NCBI GenBank assembly: GCA_029747585.1
Contig: JAPEVF010000173.1
Location: forward strand, 1 to 64,000
Length of the DNA: 64,000 bases
Source: Pleurotus djamor
Taxonomy: Eukaryota > Basidiomycota > Agaricomycetes > Agaricales > Pleurotaceae
Direction of reading: 5' to 3'
Made by a program: the position numbers and the translations under genes. How positions within the stretch are numbered: position 1 is the first letter of the stretch; the number at the start of each line of letters is the position of its first letter. The notes below the pieces were generated by a model that worked only from the letters and a program-made list of their open reading frames with translations, was not told the DNA's origin and ran no database searches. Of this stretch, positions 12,651-23,623 are shown in pieces.

Positions 12651-13634
12651 GCGAAAAACGCTTATGCGACGAAGACGGTGGATGAGCGAGCTAGACTTTA
12701 TCTATATAAGCGTAGAGTCAGTGTTCGAGGCTGCCTTATCGATTGCTCTGTTGCCGTTCTCCTCCTTATAGGCAGCAATGAAGCTGTCAGGTGGCGTTGC
12801 TTGCGCATGGGAAGCCCATGGCAAATGCAGAGATCGCTATTCGGCCCTCACAGGAGTTTACTTCGCAGTACTGGAATAGGGGAGACCCACTATAATCACT
12901 AGTCGGAAGCGTAAAAGCCAGGCCAGGCTGTGATAGATTAAACCCTAGAAAGGTGATATGCGAAGCAAGGGGGTGCTTCAACGATGCAACGTTTGTGGTT
13001 CGACTAGATAGAAACGTCGAAGAATAGGATACGTACATTTTTAGGAGGTGCTCTTCTGGTAAAACATGAGGTGGAGGCCACACGTAAGGAATGGTCCTTG
13101 CCCTGGAAGACACATGTCGCCTTTACGCGCCCATGCTTGATTAGGACAAATGCATGGTGGCAGCCGCCAGCACGACGTCGCTCAAGATGAGTCCGAGGGA
13201 ATGAGAAGATGGTAGAATAGTTGGCATCTGTCAAAGAGACAACATGAGTTAGCTAGTCATTGGTTCCATAGCCAAAGAGTGAGAGGGTGAGCTGCCAGTG
13301 TAGAATAACATGGGACAAATGAAACACACAGGTCCGCAACCCGAGCACCCTCATTTTTGCCGGGGGGAGGTCGAGCGAAGAAAATTACTCAGGAAGTCGG
13401 TCGGCAGAGGCATCGATGCGAAACGACAACTGATTGGAGTNANTGTTCATAAATGCCGTGTAAAATACAGGTTGGTACGGGCGATGCTTCAAGGAGGTAA
13501 AATGAGGTTTCTAGCCATCATTTCATCTCCGTCACTGAATACCATCGATAATCAGTCAAACGATGCACAAAAGCGCGTAGTTCGTACCAAAGGAAGAGGT
13601 AAAACAGATATGGCATCCAAGTAGTTCACCGTCT
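12651..13634. other. unresolved stretch, possibly upstream exons of the 12189 gene
   Basis: Minus-strand frames at 12787-13113 and 13004-13234 contain coding-like pieces, including a hydrophobic segment (LGLILSDVVLAAATMHL near 13160-13220). No consistent exon chain could be built. Nothing recognisable lies on the plus strand. Confidence 0.3.
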
Positions 13635-14665
13635 TCATAGTTCTATTGTTTCCTTGGGCTTNAACTTGCGGCCAGCTCTGTCGGCGGCNCGGAATCTGAA
13701 TTGATTTCCGTACAAGTCGAAAGCGATGTGAGGCTTTTCAAGGACAGTATCGATTGATACGCGCTCTATACTCGTGGATGATGCTAATGTTGAGTAAAGG
13801 GGTACCGCGAAGGTGAAGATGGAGTTCTGTTTAGGTATCACTTGAAGGAGTTANGCCTGGCTACTCAAGGGCAGGAGTAACTGTGGCTTACATTNTACTT
13901 TATCTTGTTTGGTGACGACCTTGAACGCGTTCTCGGATTCATGAAAGACGATTCCNGACAGGCCTACTAAGGCCGGGTTCTTGCTTTCTTTAACTAGCTT
14001 CACGATTGGGTATTAGTGGTTGGGACGTGAGAGACATTCGACGTACCAGTCATTATTGAACCGTGGAAATCGGCCTTGAGTAGCTTGGGATGCATGCTAC
14101 TGGAGTTCGGCATGGCCTTTGCATGTGGAGNGCCTGGGTCTGACAAGCCAAGCAGTTCAGACATGTAACCCAGCCAAAGATGGTGTAACGGTAGGAAAAG
14201 CTCCCATCTAGAACCAGCAAGGATTTAGCANCAGAGTCCAGCANNCAATGAGGTCGCTTACTTTGCTTGTGAGTCTTCCAGTTGCCAAACCCCCTTTAGC
14301 TTAGCCATCTTCTTTCCTAACGCCCCCGCAATTCGTNGTTTCTCAGCTTTCTTCCTAGTCTTCTTCTCTAGTCGCTCCTTTTTGGCGCGACTTTCCCTTG
14401 CCGGGTTCTCCAAAAGCATTTGTCGATTCTTAACGCGTTGTTCATAGATTGCAGCCGGATCCGAGTTCAAAGACAAGTTCGATTTCACGTAGGTCGGCGT
14501 AAACGGATCGGTTGACGAGAATTTAAGTCTTTGGTTCTTCAAGTTGCCTGAGGCTCAGTTAATGAAGATATTGGAGATAGTGAGTACCTTTATTGGTGGC
14601 AAAGGTTTGTAGATGTCGATAATGGCATTGTTAGCCGTGGCAGGCACTGTTGACGATGAAGCCAT
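13635..14665 (-). CDS. POP4: ribonuclease P/MRP subunit p29
   Basis: Five exons (14588-14665, 14262-14536, 14047-14207, 13892-13993, 13635-13840) close to 247 residues. POP4/Rpp29 is a protein subunit of RNase P and RNase MRP, which process tRNA 5' ends and pre-rRNA in the nucleus and nucleolus. The N-terminus has PFTPTYVKSNL. A basic helix follows (ENPARESRAKKERLEKKTRK). The conserved Sm-like core reads ADFHGSIMT-V-KESKNPALVGLSG, IVFHESENAFKVVTK and IPKQNSIFTFAVP. The basic C-terminus is typical. Exon 2 begins after a less common AAG acceptor, the only choice that keeps frame from exon 1. It is divergent from FOL1. Confidence 0.92.
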
Positions 14666-14748
14666 GATGAACCTGGTGNAAGTTCCGCGGAAGGTTTTTG
14701 CTAAGAAGCGCCCATACCCTCCTTCTTTCCGGACTCTGACTTCAGGCA
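14666..14748. promoter_or_regulatory. shared divergent promoter of POP4 and FOL1
   Basis: Only 83 nt separate the two start codons, so core promoter elements and 5' UTRs of both housekeeping genes must fit in or overlap this interval. No TATA box is evident. One N is present at 14679. Confidence 0.55.
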
Positions 14749-17494
14749 ATGGATCGCAGTGACTTGATCCAAATCAACGACCTCTCTTTGGTCATACCGC
14801 TTCGCCTTCATGGCTCTGAGAGCTCAACACCACGATTAGAGCGTGTATATCTGACATTGGCTCTCGAATTCGACATCCAGAAATGTGCTCGTCTCGATGA
14901 CATTGCCTCCACGGTAAATTACGCCTCTCTGGCCGACGCCATTGTTTCGCACTTTACTGGCGATATGAACCAGGTGTACTCTCCGAAACAACTGGTATCT
15001 ACCGTGTATGACGTACTAAAGGCTTTTCCTGATATTCCGTTGAAAGACATACGAATAGTCGCTCGGATCCCACGAACATCCCTTTCTCATGGTTCGATCT
15101 CGGTTCAATGCACTTTCAAGAGGTCTAGTGATGCTGTGGAGCTCGTCGAATCCCTATGTGGTCTAGAGATAAACACTCTGGTTGGTATCGATCCTCGGGA
15201 ACGGAAATATCGTCAACCCGTTCGGGTCGATGCGAGTTTCACCTACACAATGTCACACCAACACGCAAGGACCATAGACGCACTTAGCATGAGTGCACTA
15301 GAAGTCGCGATTACTACCGCAAGTCCCTCTACTGCTATCTACATCACGGTTCCATTGATCTCAAGCAGTCAGTGGCAACGACGGACTATCTGACCCTTGA
15401 AGCCCTTGCAACTCGGATTGCCCAAGAGTCCCTTCGTTTCTTCGTTGATTCCTCCGCGAACGGGTTGACAGAAAGTCCAGCCACCGTGAAAATCCATGCT
15501 TCCAAACCCCTCGCGTTGACCAATGCCCTGTCACCAGAGATATCCATTACTCGTGGCTTTGAAGATTTTCCTTTGTTATTCAGATATCTCCCAATGACAA
15601 AGTCTTGGGTTTCTCTGGATACCCACCCTCATCGTGCGTTAAATAGCGTATCTGTCTCCCACGTAGCTAAGGACGTCATATACAGCCGACCCTTCCCCTC
15701 TTCTGACCGCATCTGATGTCGTGGAAGACCAGGAGACACACAAGGTCGTTCTAGCTCTCGGATCCAACTTGGGTGATAGCTGTCAGAACATTGAACATGC
15801 GCTCCGACTACTAGAAGAATCTTCGAGATTCTTCACCGATAACCCTACATCCCCTCACGTCGTTGTCGTGGACACTAGCTTCATGTACCAAACCGCGCCG
15901 ATGTACGTCACGGATCAACCTTCATTCTTCAACTGTGCTTGCATAGTCAGTCGCTCCATTGCATATCCCTTGGCTCCACTAATTTACGGATCTCTAGGTA
16001 GAATCGAATATACGGCCGTTAGCCTTGTTGAAGTTCCTGAAGCACATCGAAGACAAGGTCGGACGAGTCCCGTCTATTCGCAATGGGCCTCGTGCTGTTG
16101 ATCTAGACATCGTGTTTTATGATGACTTCGTCCTCGATACTCGCCCACCAACTCAACGTGCTGGCCTGGATAATTTACACGGTGAACTCGTTGTCCCTCA
16201 TCCCCGAAGCTACGAACGAGAATTCGTTTTGAGGCCTTTGTGCGAGTGAGTGGTTCATATCGCTGCACAATACCCCCGACCTTAGATCTTCTCTCTAAGC
16301 ATGGTTCCGGACTTCGTTCACCCCACGTTGAACAAAACGATCAGCGACCTCCTTCGCGACCTTCCAGGAATTGATCCGTCTATGAAACGAGTGGTGCCTT
16401 TCCCAAAGTGCCCTACGAGTCCAGGGTCCCTTCCAGTGACGTCAACGCATTGGATTTATGATGCTCAACCCAACCAAAGAACGTCTCCTCGCAAGACACA
16501 CATCATGGCGACGCTCAACGTCACACCTGATTCATTTTCTGACGGATCGGACCACGTCGAAACGACGGCCGCAATGGCGTACATCGAATCTTCTGTCGCC
16601 TCAGGAGCTAGCATCGTGGACATTGGTGGATACTCGACGAGGCCAGGAGCTTCATTCATATCTATAGAAGAGGAAATTTCGCGCGTTCTTCCAGCTGTTC
16701 GTGCCATCCGTCAACACGATAATCCACGAGTTCGTGATATCCTTATCAGCGTTGATACCTTCCGACCAGAAGTAGCGGAAGCAGCCATAAATGCCGGAGC
16801 GAGTTGTATCAATGATGTCTATGCCTTTACTGGACCGGATTCATACCCTTACAACGGGCCTAACGACTGCATGCTAGCGATGAAGGGAGTGACCAGAAAG
16901 CTAGCGGTCCCTGTGATACTCATGCACTCGAGAGGTGATGCAGGAAAGAACAAGGATTACTCTGAGTTTTCTTACGCCAAAGGAAACGAAGCCGATAGTC
17001 AAGAGGAGCAGGTTCTTGAAGGCGTGAAGGTTGAACTTGGCCGTAAAGTTGATGATTGCGTGAAAGGCCAGGGAGGCTTGAGGAGATGGATGGTCATCGT
17101 TGATCCTGGGATTGGATTTAGCAAAACCCTCGAAGGGAACTTGGAATTGTTGCGCAATACTAATCGCGTCACGACAGATGTAACAATCGGTGATAGTAAG
17201 CCTTGGTCAAGTTGCTCGTCCCTCTCCACGCTGACTGGTAACTACTACACAGAATCTACTACGACTCGTAATCCTCTGTTTGGATATCCTACCTTGATTG
17301 GGGCTTCAAGAAAATCGTTTCTCGGAGTTATCCTATCTCAAGGCGAGAACGGACGCGAAACGATTCCAAAAGAACGAAATTGGGCGACTGCAGCGGCCGT
17401 GGCCTATGCTGTACAGCAGGGCGCTCTGATTGTCCGGGTTCACGATACAAGCGAAATGGCCGACGTGGTTGCTGTTGCTAGTCGAATTTGGTGA
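14749..17494 (+). CDS. FOL1: trifunctional folate synthesis protein (DHNA-HPPK-DHPS)
   Basis: One polypeptide carries three folate-pathway activities, as in other fungi. Tandem FolB/DHNA units come first (RVYLTLALEFDIQKCARLDD; second unit SHQHARTIDALSMSALE, then TDYLTLEALATRIAQE). HPPK follows (VVLALGSNLGDS, YQTAPMYV, NGPRAVDLDIVFYDD). DHPS is last (NVTPDSFSDG, GGYSTRPGA, DPGIGFSK, LIGASRKSFLG). It converts dihydroneopterin to dihydropteroate. Introns: about 15304-15371 (donor GTCGCG), one near 15620-15670 before HPPK (acceptor ACGTAG), one inside HPPK (donor GTCAGT, acceptor CTCTAG; gives CI-VESNIRPLALLKF), and one near 16248-16300 joining HPPK to DHPS. The second intron is least certain because its donor is weak (GG/GTTTCT). 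DHPS is the sulfonamide target. Confidence 0.95.
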
Positions 17495-17638
17495 ATTGTA
17501 ATAGGGGCGAATACAGGGGTGTAGAATAGAATATAGAGTCCGACGCAAGTTGCCGAAACCTTATTTGCCAGATCTGTACAGTACCTGACCCAACGATTGC
17601 CTGTTTCTGTACGCTGTAGTCCGCAACCTCAAGACAAC

Positions 17639-18160
17639 ATGGGAAAAGGTTCGTCGTCGTCGCCGTCTACAACGATGTGCTCACATTGAAATCCCTTGCT
17701 TCACCTGCGCAGTTCACGGATCTCTCGCCCGAGCTGGCAAAGTCAAGTCACAAACACCAAAGGTCGAGAAGCAAGAGAAGAAAAAGACCCCAAAGGGTCG
17801 TGCTAAGAAACGCATCCTATACAACAGACGGTGAGCGTGCTCGCTGGCGATAACCGTGATTCTGTGATTCTGATGGGCCCCGTTATAGCTTTGTCAATGT
17901 AACAACATTACCCGGTGGAAAGCGCAGAATGTGAGTCATTCACACAGTGACATTATCGACGACAGCTCTTCCCCACTCTCCCAAACGATGATTCTCGAAT
18001 AATGCATAGTTCACACTGAAACCTCGTGTTGACAAACATTCATCTAACGTCTTTCGCTCCTATCTGATCCATCCACCTTATCGCATCATATTCTATCTCA
18101 TTCCACCAACACCGACGCTAACACATACCTTTCTCTAGGAACCCCAACCCGGAGAAGTAA
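17639..18160 (+). CDS. RPS30: 40S ribosomal protein eS30
   Basis: Four exons (17639-17648, 17713-17830, 17889-17930, 18139-18160) give exactly 63 residues. The sequence matches the highly conserved eS30: [20 protein letters not shown] at the start, a [12 protein letters not shown] core, [20 protein letters not shown] at the end. It sits on the small subunit near the decoding centre. There is no ubiquitin-like fusion, unlike the animal FAU gene. Introns 1 and 2 are 64 and 58 nt, but intron 3 is 208 nt and carries a box C/D snoRNA, so this is probably a host gene as well as a coding gene. It lies on the same strand as FOL1, 145 nt downstream. Confidence 0.97.
17985..18067 (+). ncRNA. intron-encoded box C/D snoRNA guiding 25S rRNA 2'-O-methylation
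   Basis: It lies inside eS30 intron 3. Box C-like ACGATGA is at 17985-17991 (one mismatch to RTGATGA), a D' box CTGA at 18016-18019, a weak C' TGTTGAC at 18027-18033, and box D CTGA at 18064-18067. Both guide regions match conserved 25S rRNA. GCATAGTTCAC (18004-18014), one base before D', is the exact complement of GTGAACTATGC. GTCTTTCGCTCCTAT (18049-18063), directly before D, pairs over 15 bases with ATAGGGGCGAAAGAC with a single G-U pair. The rRNA segments are recalled from the conserved LSU core. Two independent antisense matches at correct positions are strong support; a terminal stem is not obvious. Yeast U18 and snR39-type guides act in these rRNA regions. Confidence 0.8.
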
Positions 18161-19155
18161 AATTGTCTACCCATCGCCTTCCGTCTAGACATGCGCTAGG
18201 CGTGTCTACGCCTTCTGCTATGAATCCGATGATGAAGTCAGGGATCTGGTGGTTGTGGTTGAGGGACTTAATCTGTTTTATTATTCACGCACGTTTCCAT
18301 GCACTCTATTGTCTTCCTATGCTGTCGTTTATGCCCAACCAAGCCATCCATCGCTGATATCAATCTTCATTTCTCGACGCACCATTACCGACCAACCTCG
18401 CAAATTTCTATGCGTAGCCGACCACTGAGCCTATCTCTCTTGGAACGTGCTCTTGTGCTCACAGTGGACCACTTTCGGTGAAGGGATCGCCATCGAGTTT
18501 CCTCTCGGGGTAGCGGGCGGGTGTACGATCATGATGAAGTGCGGGTGCCAGAAGTGCTCGTAGCTAACGCTGGGAAACAAGGTCGAGCCCCATGACGGCT
18601 TCCCAGAACGTAAGAACTATTCCAGAACAAACCAAGGTGGATGACGAGTTGTTTGCTGCCGTCTGTTGATCACCACTGTGATGGTTGCCTTGGTGGTTTG
18701 CTTCCTCAGACCTCCGGGCGCCTAGTTCTCCCGCGGAGTCCATCGATCATCCACAAGCACGCTCAACTGCGGTGAGCCACCCCCGTCTCTTCGCAAAACC
18801 CAATGACCATGAAGCACGTTTGTAGGATAGTCCCCGTAAGTCTATGTGAAGGAGCACTCTTTAAGTGGCGCATATGTGGATCAATGCCAGTTGTTCATCA
18901 TGGATCATTCACAATGTTCCCGCCCAAAACCCACCGCGCAATACGCGCAAGGTTAACTTCAACAGCCTCTCAATGGACAACTTGCCCATCGCGGCCTTCG
19001 AAGAGCGTGCCAAGACTGTTAATGCTATTATCCGGTGCCTCCTTCAACTGGAAACCAAAGCTTAAAACCTAGAACTCGATGCTTGCGATCCCTTCAACGC
19101 CTATATAATCTTCCAACCGAAGTAGCAATACTCCAGCTTGGTAGAGTACTAACAG
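18161..19155. other. gap with coding-like remnants
   Basis: After the eS30 3' end no complete gene could be built. A plus-strand frame at 18900-19065 reads like protein (PIAAFEERAKTVNAIIRCLL) and ends at a TAA near 19064, and another piece near 18480-18560 reads GIAIEFPLGVAGGCTIM, but stops and frame changes separate them. They may be a decayed gene. A TATATAAT at about 19099-19106 is a likely TATA box for the WSC gene. Confidence 0.4.
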
Positions 19156-20148
19156 ATGAGGACTTCATTTCTCTGGCTTATTGCCATTACCACCGTGGTC
19201 CCATTCGTAGGCTTCCTTTAAATTCCTTCATTGGACAACATCCCGCTCAGCAATGTAAACAGGTGAAGACGCAGATATGGCCATACAAAGGATGCTACAC
19301 GTACGCACTCCGATGGTCACTATCAACAAATACGCATAAGTCATGACCCAAATCCTCGTTCCTAGTGATACAACGACTTCTCGTACTCTTCGCGCTGATC
19401 ACTTCGTCGACGCTGTTGGGCTAACCCCCAGCACTTGCACGCTCTTGTGTGCTCACCGAGATTTCATCTTCGGAGGCGTTGAGTTTGGTTCTGAGTGCTG
19501 TCAGTCATATTTCCTCCCTTGAGTTGCTTGCTTGGTCGATTGACTGCGTTGATGAACGCCCAATCAGACTGCGATTACCTACTAAACCCAGCAGCCGTCC
19601 AGGTCAGCGACGACGAGTGTAATGTGATGCCCTGTGCAGGCGATCCAAATAAGACATGCGGTGCGCCCGACCGAATCAAAATCTACTATAATGGCACGCC
19701 TCTCCCAACGATCCAACAAACCGCTGGAACATTCACATACCAGGGATGTTATACGTAAGTCGGCATTCGTAACCTTTCGATCCATCAGCCTGACACACAT
19801 GCACATGCTGTATAGTGATAGTGTCTCAAGCCGTGCTTTGCCCACTCGTATTGATTTTCCCTTTGGCGTCCATCCGGACACATGTACATCTGCATGCCAG
19901 GCAGCTGGGTATACTTTTGCTGGTCTGGAATTCGGAAGGGAGTGCTGTAAGCTTCTTTCACCTTTCCATCATTGATGCGCCGTCAACTTATGATGAACAT
20001 GAACTCGGCTGTAGGGTGCGGAAACTCCCTGGGATCTTCATCTGTCAAACAACCAGATAGTGACTGCTACATGCGATGCTTTGGAGGTGCTCTGAACCTC
20101 TGTGGTGCTCCAGATAGGCTCGTCGTTTATCAGGATGGTGCTTTGTGA
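19156..20148 (+). CDS. secreted protein with two WSC domains
   Basis: Six exons (19156-19206, 19263-19300, 19366-19499, 19568-19754, 19816-19946, 20015-20148) close to 224 residues. Exon 1 encodes a signal peptide (MRTSFLWLIAITTVVPF). Each WSC unit begins GCYTD and has the family cysteines: GLTPSTCTLLCAH, GVEFGSECYC-like, DPNKTCGAPDRI in unit 1; HPDTCTSACQAAGYTFAGLE, ECWCGNSL, ALNLCGAPDRL in unit 2. WSC domains bind carbohydrate in fungal wall sensors and secreted enzymes. Introns fall at the same phase after GCYT and after EC in both units, so the repeat arose by duplicating an exon pair. There is no transmembrane segment or catalytic domain, so it is a carbohydrate-binding module protein rather than a stress sensor. 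Confidence 0.9.
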
Positions 20149-20927
20149 CTATGTCGTCGTTGTTCGTCGCTTACTCATCTTTTCCTGTGTTATGGGCACT
20201 TAGTACCTTGAACTTGAAGTTCGTTGACCATAACTCATGCTATGGTGATCCACATGTTGGCTTGTACCGGCTCGGTGAGCTGTCGGAACCGATGAAGTGT
20301 ACCAATCCAACCCATTGAACCAGACAACATCGACGCCCGTATTGATGTCAGCACCCAAATTGTTAGTGATGTCACACGACCCTCTTAGCTGTCTTAACAA
20401 TGAGTAGTCTCTCATTGGGCATCTGGAGCTGATTCGGGGCCCTTGGGGAACAAATGGGCGGCATCTACAAACTCCAGGAACCGGACCAGGACGAAGATTT
20501 TGGACGTGTCCAAATGTGTTTATGTTTCTGTGTTCCCTCAAATCTTTCCTCCTCCATCCATCAGAATCAGAAGGTCCCTCGTCTTTTTATACGTCCCCAT
20601 TCCGTCGCAGTGGCATCCTGTGTCGTTTGTGGGTGCATAGCCATGGTACTTCAAACTTTGCGCTTATCAGCGAGGGAAGTTTGGTAGGCCCCACCCACTG
20701 TTTGATCGGCGAAATGCTAATAATACAGAATCAAAAGCATGATAGCATCAAAGTAGCCTCACAAGAGGGATCAGGAGAAGCTCCTGTTCCGCATCCGACT
20801 TGTCACCATCCGTGAGTTTTCGAACTTCACAACATTAACGGGCTCTCATCTCTGAAGTTCCATTAAGGATATAAAAACTCTAAGTGCAATTAGATCGGTG
20901 AACGTCCCACGAATCAAGCCTACCACC
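20149..20927. other. gap with no supported gene
   Basis: Minus-strand frame 20200-20541 and overlapping plus frames show no motif and no splice partner. The right end is the upstream region of the first hemerythrin copy; a TATAAAA lies at about 20870-20876. Confidence 0.5.
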
Positions 20928-21432
20928 ATGGAACTTCATTATCCACTCATCCCCCTGCCTCAACTCGATGCCGCTGCTCGAGCCGACAACAGAAACTATA
21001 TGCAATTGGAAATGGCTATTGTCCACAACGTCCTTCTACGCACTCTCAGCACCGTGTGGAACTACGCCCCTTTGGTCTCACCCAAGGATCAAATGTCGTT
21101 TGCCAGATATTGCCTCATCATGGTAGAGGGCATAGAGACCCACCACCATAATGAAGAGACCATTATCTTCCCTTTTCTCGCCACTAAGCTCTCTATGGAA
21201 GACAACGTTGAGCAGCACAAAACCTTTCAAGAAGGTATGCATCCTTGGTCAGGAGGAGCTCAGGGGCGCCATTTGAAAAGGGTTGCCATAGGCGCCCAAG
21301 CGCTTCTCAAAAAACCACCCACGCCGACTCAACGCCGACTGTTGCAGTGTCAAACTGTTGTAATTCATGATACTCTAACTGCTACCCCCGACATCGAGAT
21401 GGTCGGCGATATCACGAGTGGAAGGTCCTTCT
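20928..21432 (+). pseudogene. hemerythrin-like copy 1, truncated
   Basis: The first 103 codons align closely with copies 2 and 3: MELHYPLIPLPQLDAAARAD, MAIVHNVLLRTLSTVWNYAP, VEGIETHHHNEETIIFPFLA, VEQHKTF. At the glycine after QE the similarity stops abruptly and an unrelated frame continues to a TAG at 21432. Missing are the helix with HLHDE and the remaining four exons. Three of the HHE metal-ligand positions (HN, HHHNEE, EQH) remain but the final His/Asp ligand helix is lost. It could be a broken duplicate or a shortened expressed protein; the break favours pseudogene. Confidence 0.75.
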
Positions 21433-22175
21433 AGCGGAATCCCAGGACCTTGAAGCCTAACGACTGGGGAACCGACCGGCGCTGTTTTTGTTGGTGAACT
21501 CCAGGTACCGGAAGAGTTGAATGGCGTATTACCAGAGGTTCATCTACGGTCGGTAAGTAGGACATATCAAATGGTCCTTTGCTCACTCTTACGTTGTCTC
21601 TCTCGCTGTGAACAGTTTTTCCGTCGTTCACTGCGGGAAAAGTCGCAGATGTACTTACTCTGCCAGAAGCATGGCCTTGTTACTTCCAGGTACCAATCAA
21701 CCCTAGAATTGTCCGCGTTTCATCCTTCAGTTGAAAAGTATGTGCACAGCGTCGTGTTTCTCATTCCTATATCATCGGAGGATATGTTGAGTTACCTCAA
21801 ACTGGAACAATGGCAATTGACTTGCGAAGATTTCCAGAGCCCTACACTCTCGGTCGACGCGCTCAAGGTATGCTGACCCTCATAGAAAACATTCGCATGC
21901 TCACTTACCGTCTCTAACAAGTGAGGTTTTGTGTCATTTACAGTTAGCGTTTCCTTCGTGCGGCCTGCACCTGTAGGGTCCATTTGGTCAACACGCTCGC
22001 TCCAGAGGGTGTGGATAACACGTTTAAGGCTCGGCATAAACCCAAGTCCGGAGTGAGCGTCGCGCCCATCTCTCCGTCGACCCCGAGCACTGAAATCCTC
22101 GTTCAGCGGAGTAGACCCTCGTTTGCTATATGTACCTCCGCAAAGCACTGGTGGACACAAACCACTTCCATCACC
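21433..22175 (+). other. decayed coding-like DNA between hemerythrin copies 1 and 2
   Basis: Several plus-strand pieces read as protein in changing frames: RRYHEWKVLLAESQDLEA near 21400-21455, VFVGELQVPEELNGVLPEV near 21480-21540, then after a possible intron a frame with SLREKSQMYLLCQKHGLV and SVEKYVHSVVFLIP to about 21867. Donor and acceptor signals (TCG/GTAAGT, AACAG) are present at one junction. There is no start and frames shift, so this is probably the remains of another gene. No family is recognised. Confidence 0.35.
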
Positions 22176-23121
22176 ATGGAACCACACTACCCACTCATCA
22201 CTCTCCCTCAACTCGATGATGCCGCTCGGGCTGACAACAGAAACTACATGCAGCTGGAAATGTCCATAATTCACAACGTCTTTCTTCGCGCTCTGAACAC
22301 CGTGTGGAACTACGCGCCTTTGGTCCCGCCAAAAGATCAATTCTCGTTTGCCCAATATTGCCTCATCATGGTCGAAAGCATCCACGCCCACCACCATAAT
22401 GAAGAGACTCTCATTTTCCCTTTCCTTGAAACGAAAATCTCCATGGAACACAATGTCGAGCAACACGAAGCGTTTCAGGGCGGGATGAATGACTTCCAGA
22501 AATACTTTGAAGGGGTCATCGCAGGGACGGTTAAGTACGATGGTGCAAAAGCCAAGGCCCTTCTCACGGCATTCGCGGATCCCTTAGTACAACATCTCCA
22601 TGACGAGGTAACGTCGTCGTCCTTGCTACAGACAGGATGGTCTTCTCATAGTATCCATGCACTAGATTCCTACCCTTGCGCCGGAAGAACTGCACAAGTT
22701 TGAGAAAGCCGACTTCGATGGGATGATGGCCGGTGCGTGCTCTTTACGTATCTGACGAGCGCTGCAAGCTAAAGATCTCATCTCCCTCTCAGCGCTTGAA
22801 CATCATATCAAGAGTCAGGGTGGCCTCTTCACGGTGTTCCCGCTCGTTATGTGCAACCATGACTTCAAGGAAGTTCCTAACTGGGTATGCCTCCTTTGAA
22901 ATCCTCTGAGCGGGCCGTGGTATTGATTCTTCTTCTTTCTCTCTTTAGCCACCAATACCTGCACCATTAAAATGGTTCGTCCAGAACATTGCTGTTCGAC
23001 GACATGCAAGGTAAGGATGATGCTTTTACACGCTTACAATCGACTGATGTTTTCGATTAGTTATTGGAAGTTCGCATCGTTTGATAGAACGGGTCAACCA
23101 AGAGTATATACCCCTGCATGA
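22176..23121 (+). CDS. hemerythrin-like HHE-domain protein, copy 2
   Basis: Five exons: exon 1 from the ATG at 22176 to the codon before GTAACG near 22607, then short exons starting at ATTCCTACC, at CGCTTGAAC, at CCACCAATA and at TTATTGGAAG, with the stop at 23119-23121. The product is about 236 residues. Metal-ligand motifs of the HHE fold are in order: MSIIHNVFLRAL, HAHHHNEETLIFPFL, NVEQHEAFQGG, LVQHLHDE. The C-terminal half (PTLAPEELHKFEKADF, PLKWFVQNI, YWKFASFDRTGQPRVY) is shared with copy 3. Hemerythrin-like proteins bind di-iron and can sense or carry oxygen or handle iron. There is no signal peptide, so it is probably cytosolic. The role in mushrooms is not known. Confidence 0.88.
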
Positions 23122-23623
23122 ATGCTCTGATGCTCTCTCGTATTTTGCATTCCGTATACCACAATATCATACAGTATGTCGTTAATTTATTTCTCCTCTG
23201 CCTTTAGCACTACTCTGCTCCTTCGTGAGTTCGACATCGGGTGATGCTCAGGCTTCGGGTGTTATGATCAAACACCCTTATCAAACAGCCGACTCTACAT
23301 TTACTAACCGCCTGTATTTAATGATTCTATTACCCCACACCAGAGCACTCATCATTTACCCCAATGGGATCTCGGTGTGCCTCAAGCGTGAGTCCTTGCA
23401 GCTTTGATTTGGGTTTGAGTCCATACACTGCGTATCTTGATAACCCCAGTTATCCCATTGATGATGACAGATAGAGCTGCGCCCATTTGTCACTCAATGC
23501 TTCCGCAGGCAATCTGGGTCGGATGAATTGCATATTCTCAGTGTCGTCCAGCCGCTATATGTACACCCATGCCACACAGTTGGATGTAGCTTATCATCTA
23601 AACGACAACACCCTACACGTACG

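Noticed and set aside
12360..12902. 180-codon plus-strand frame
   Set aside because: The antisense segments splice in frame to a serine/arginine-rich tail with a stop and look more protein-like; the plus frame has no motif. It remains an alternative at low weight.
21792..22466. 224-codon minus-strand open frame
   Set aside because: It is antisense to hemerythrin copy 2 exon 1; equivalent antisense frames recur under copy 3, as expected for shadows.
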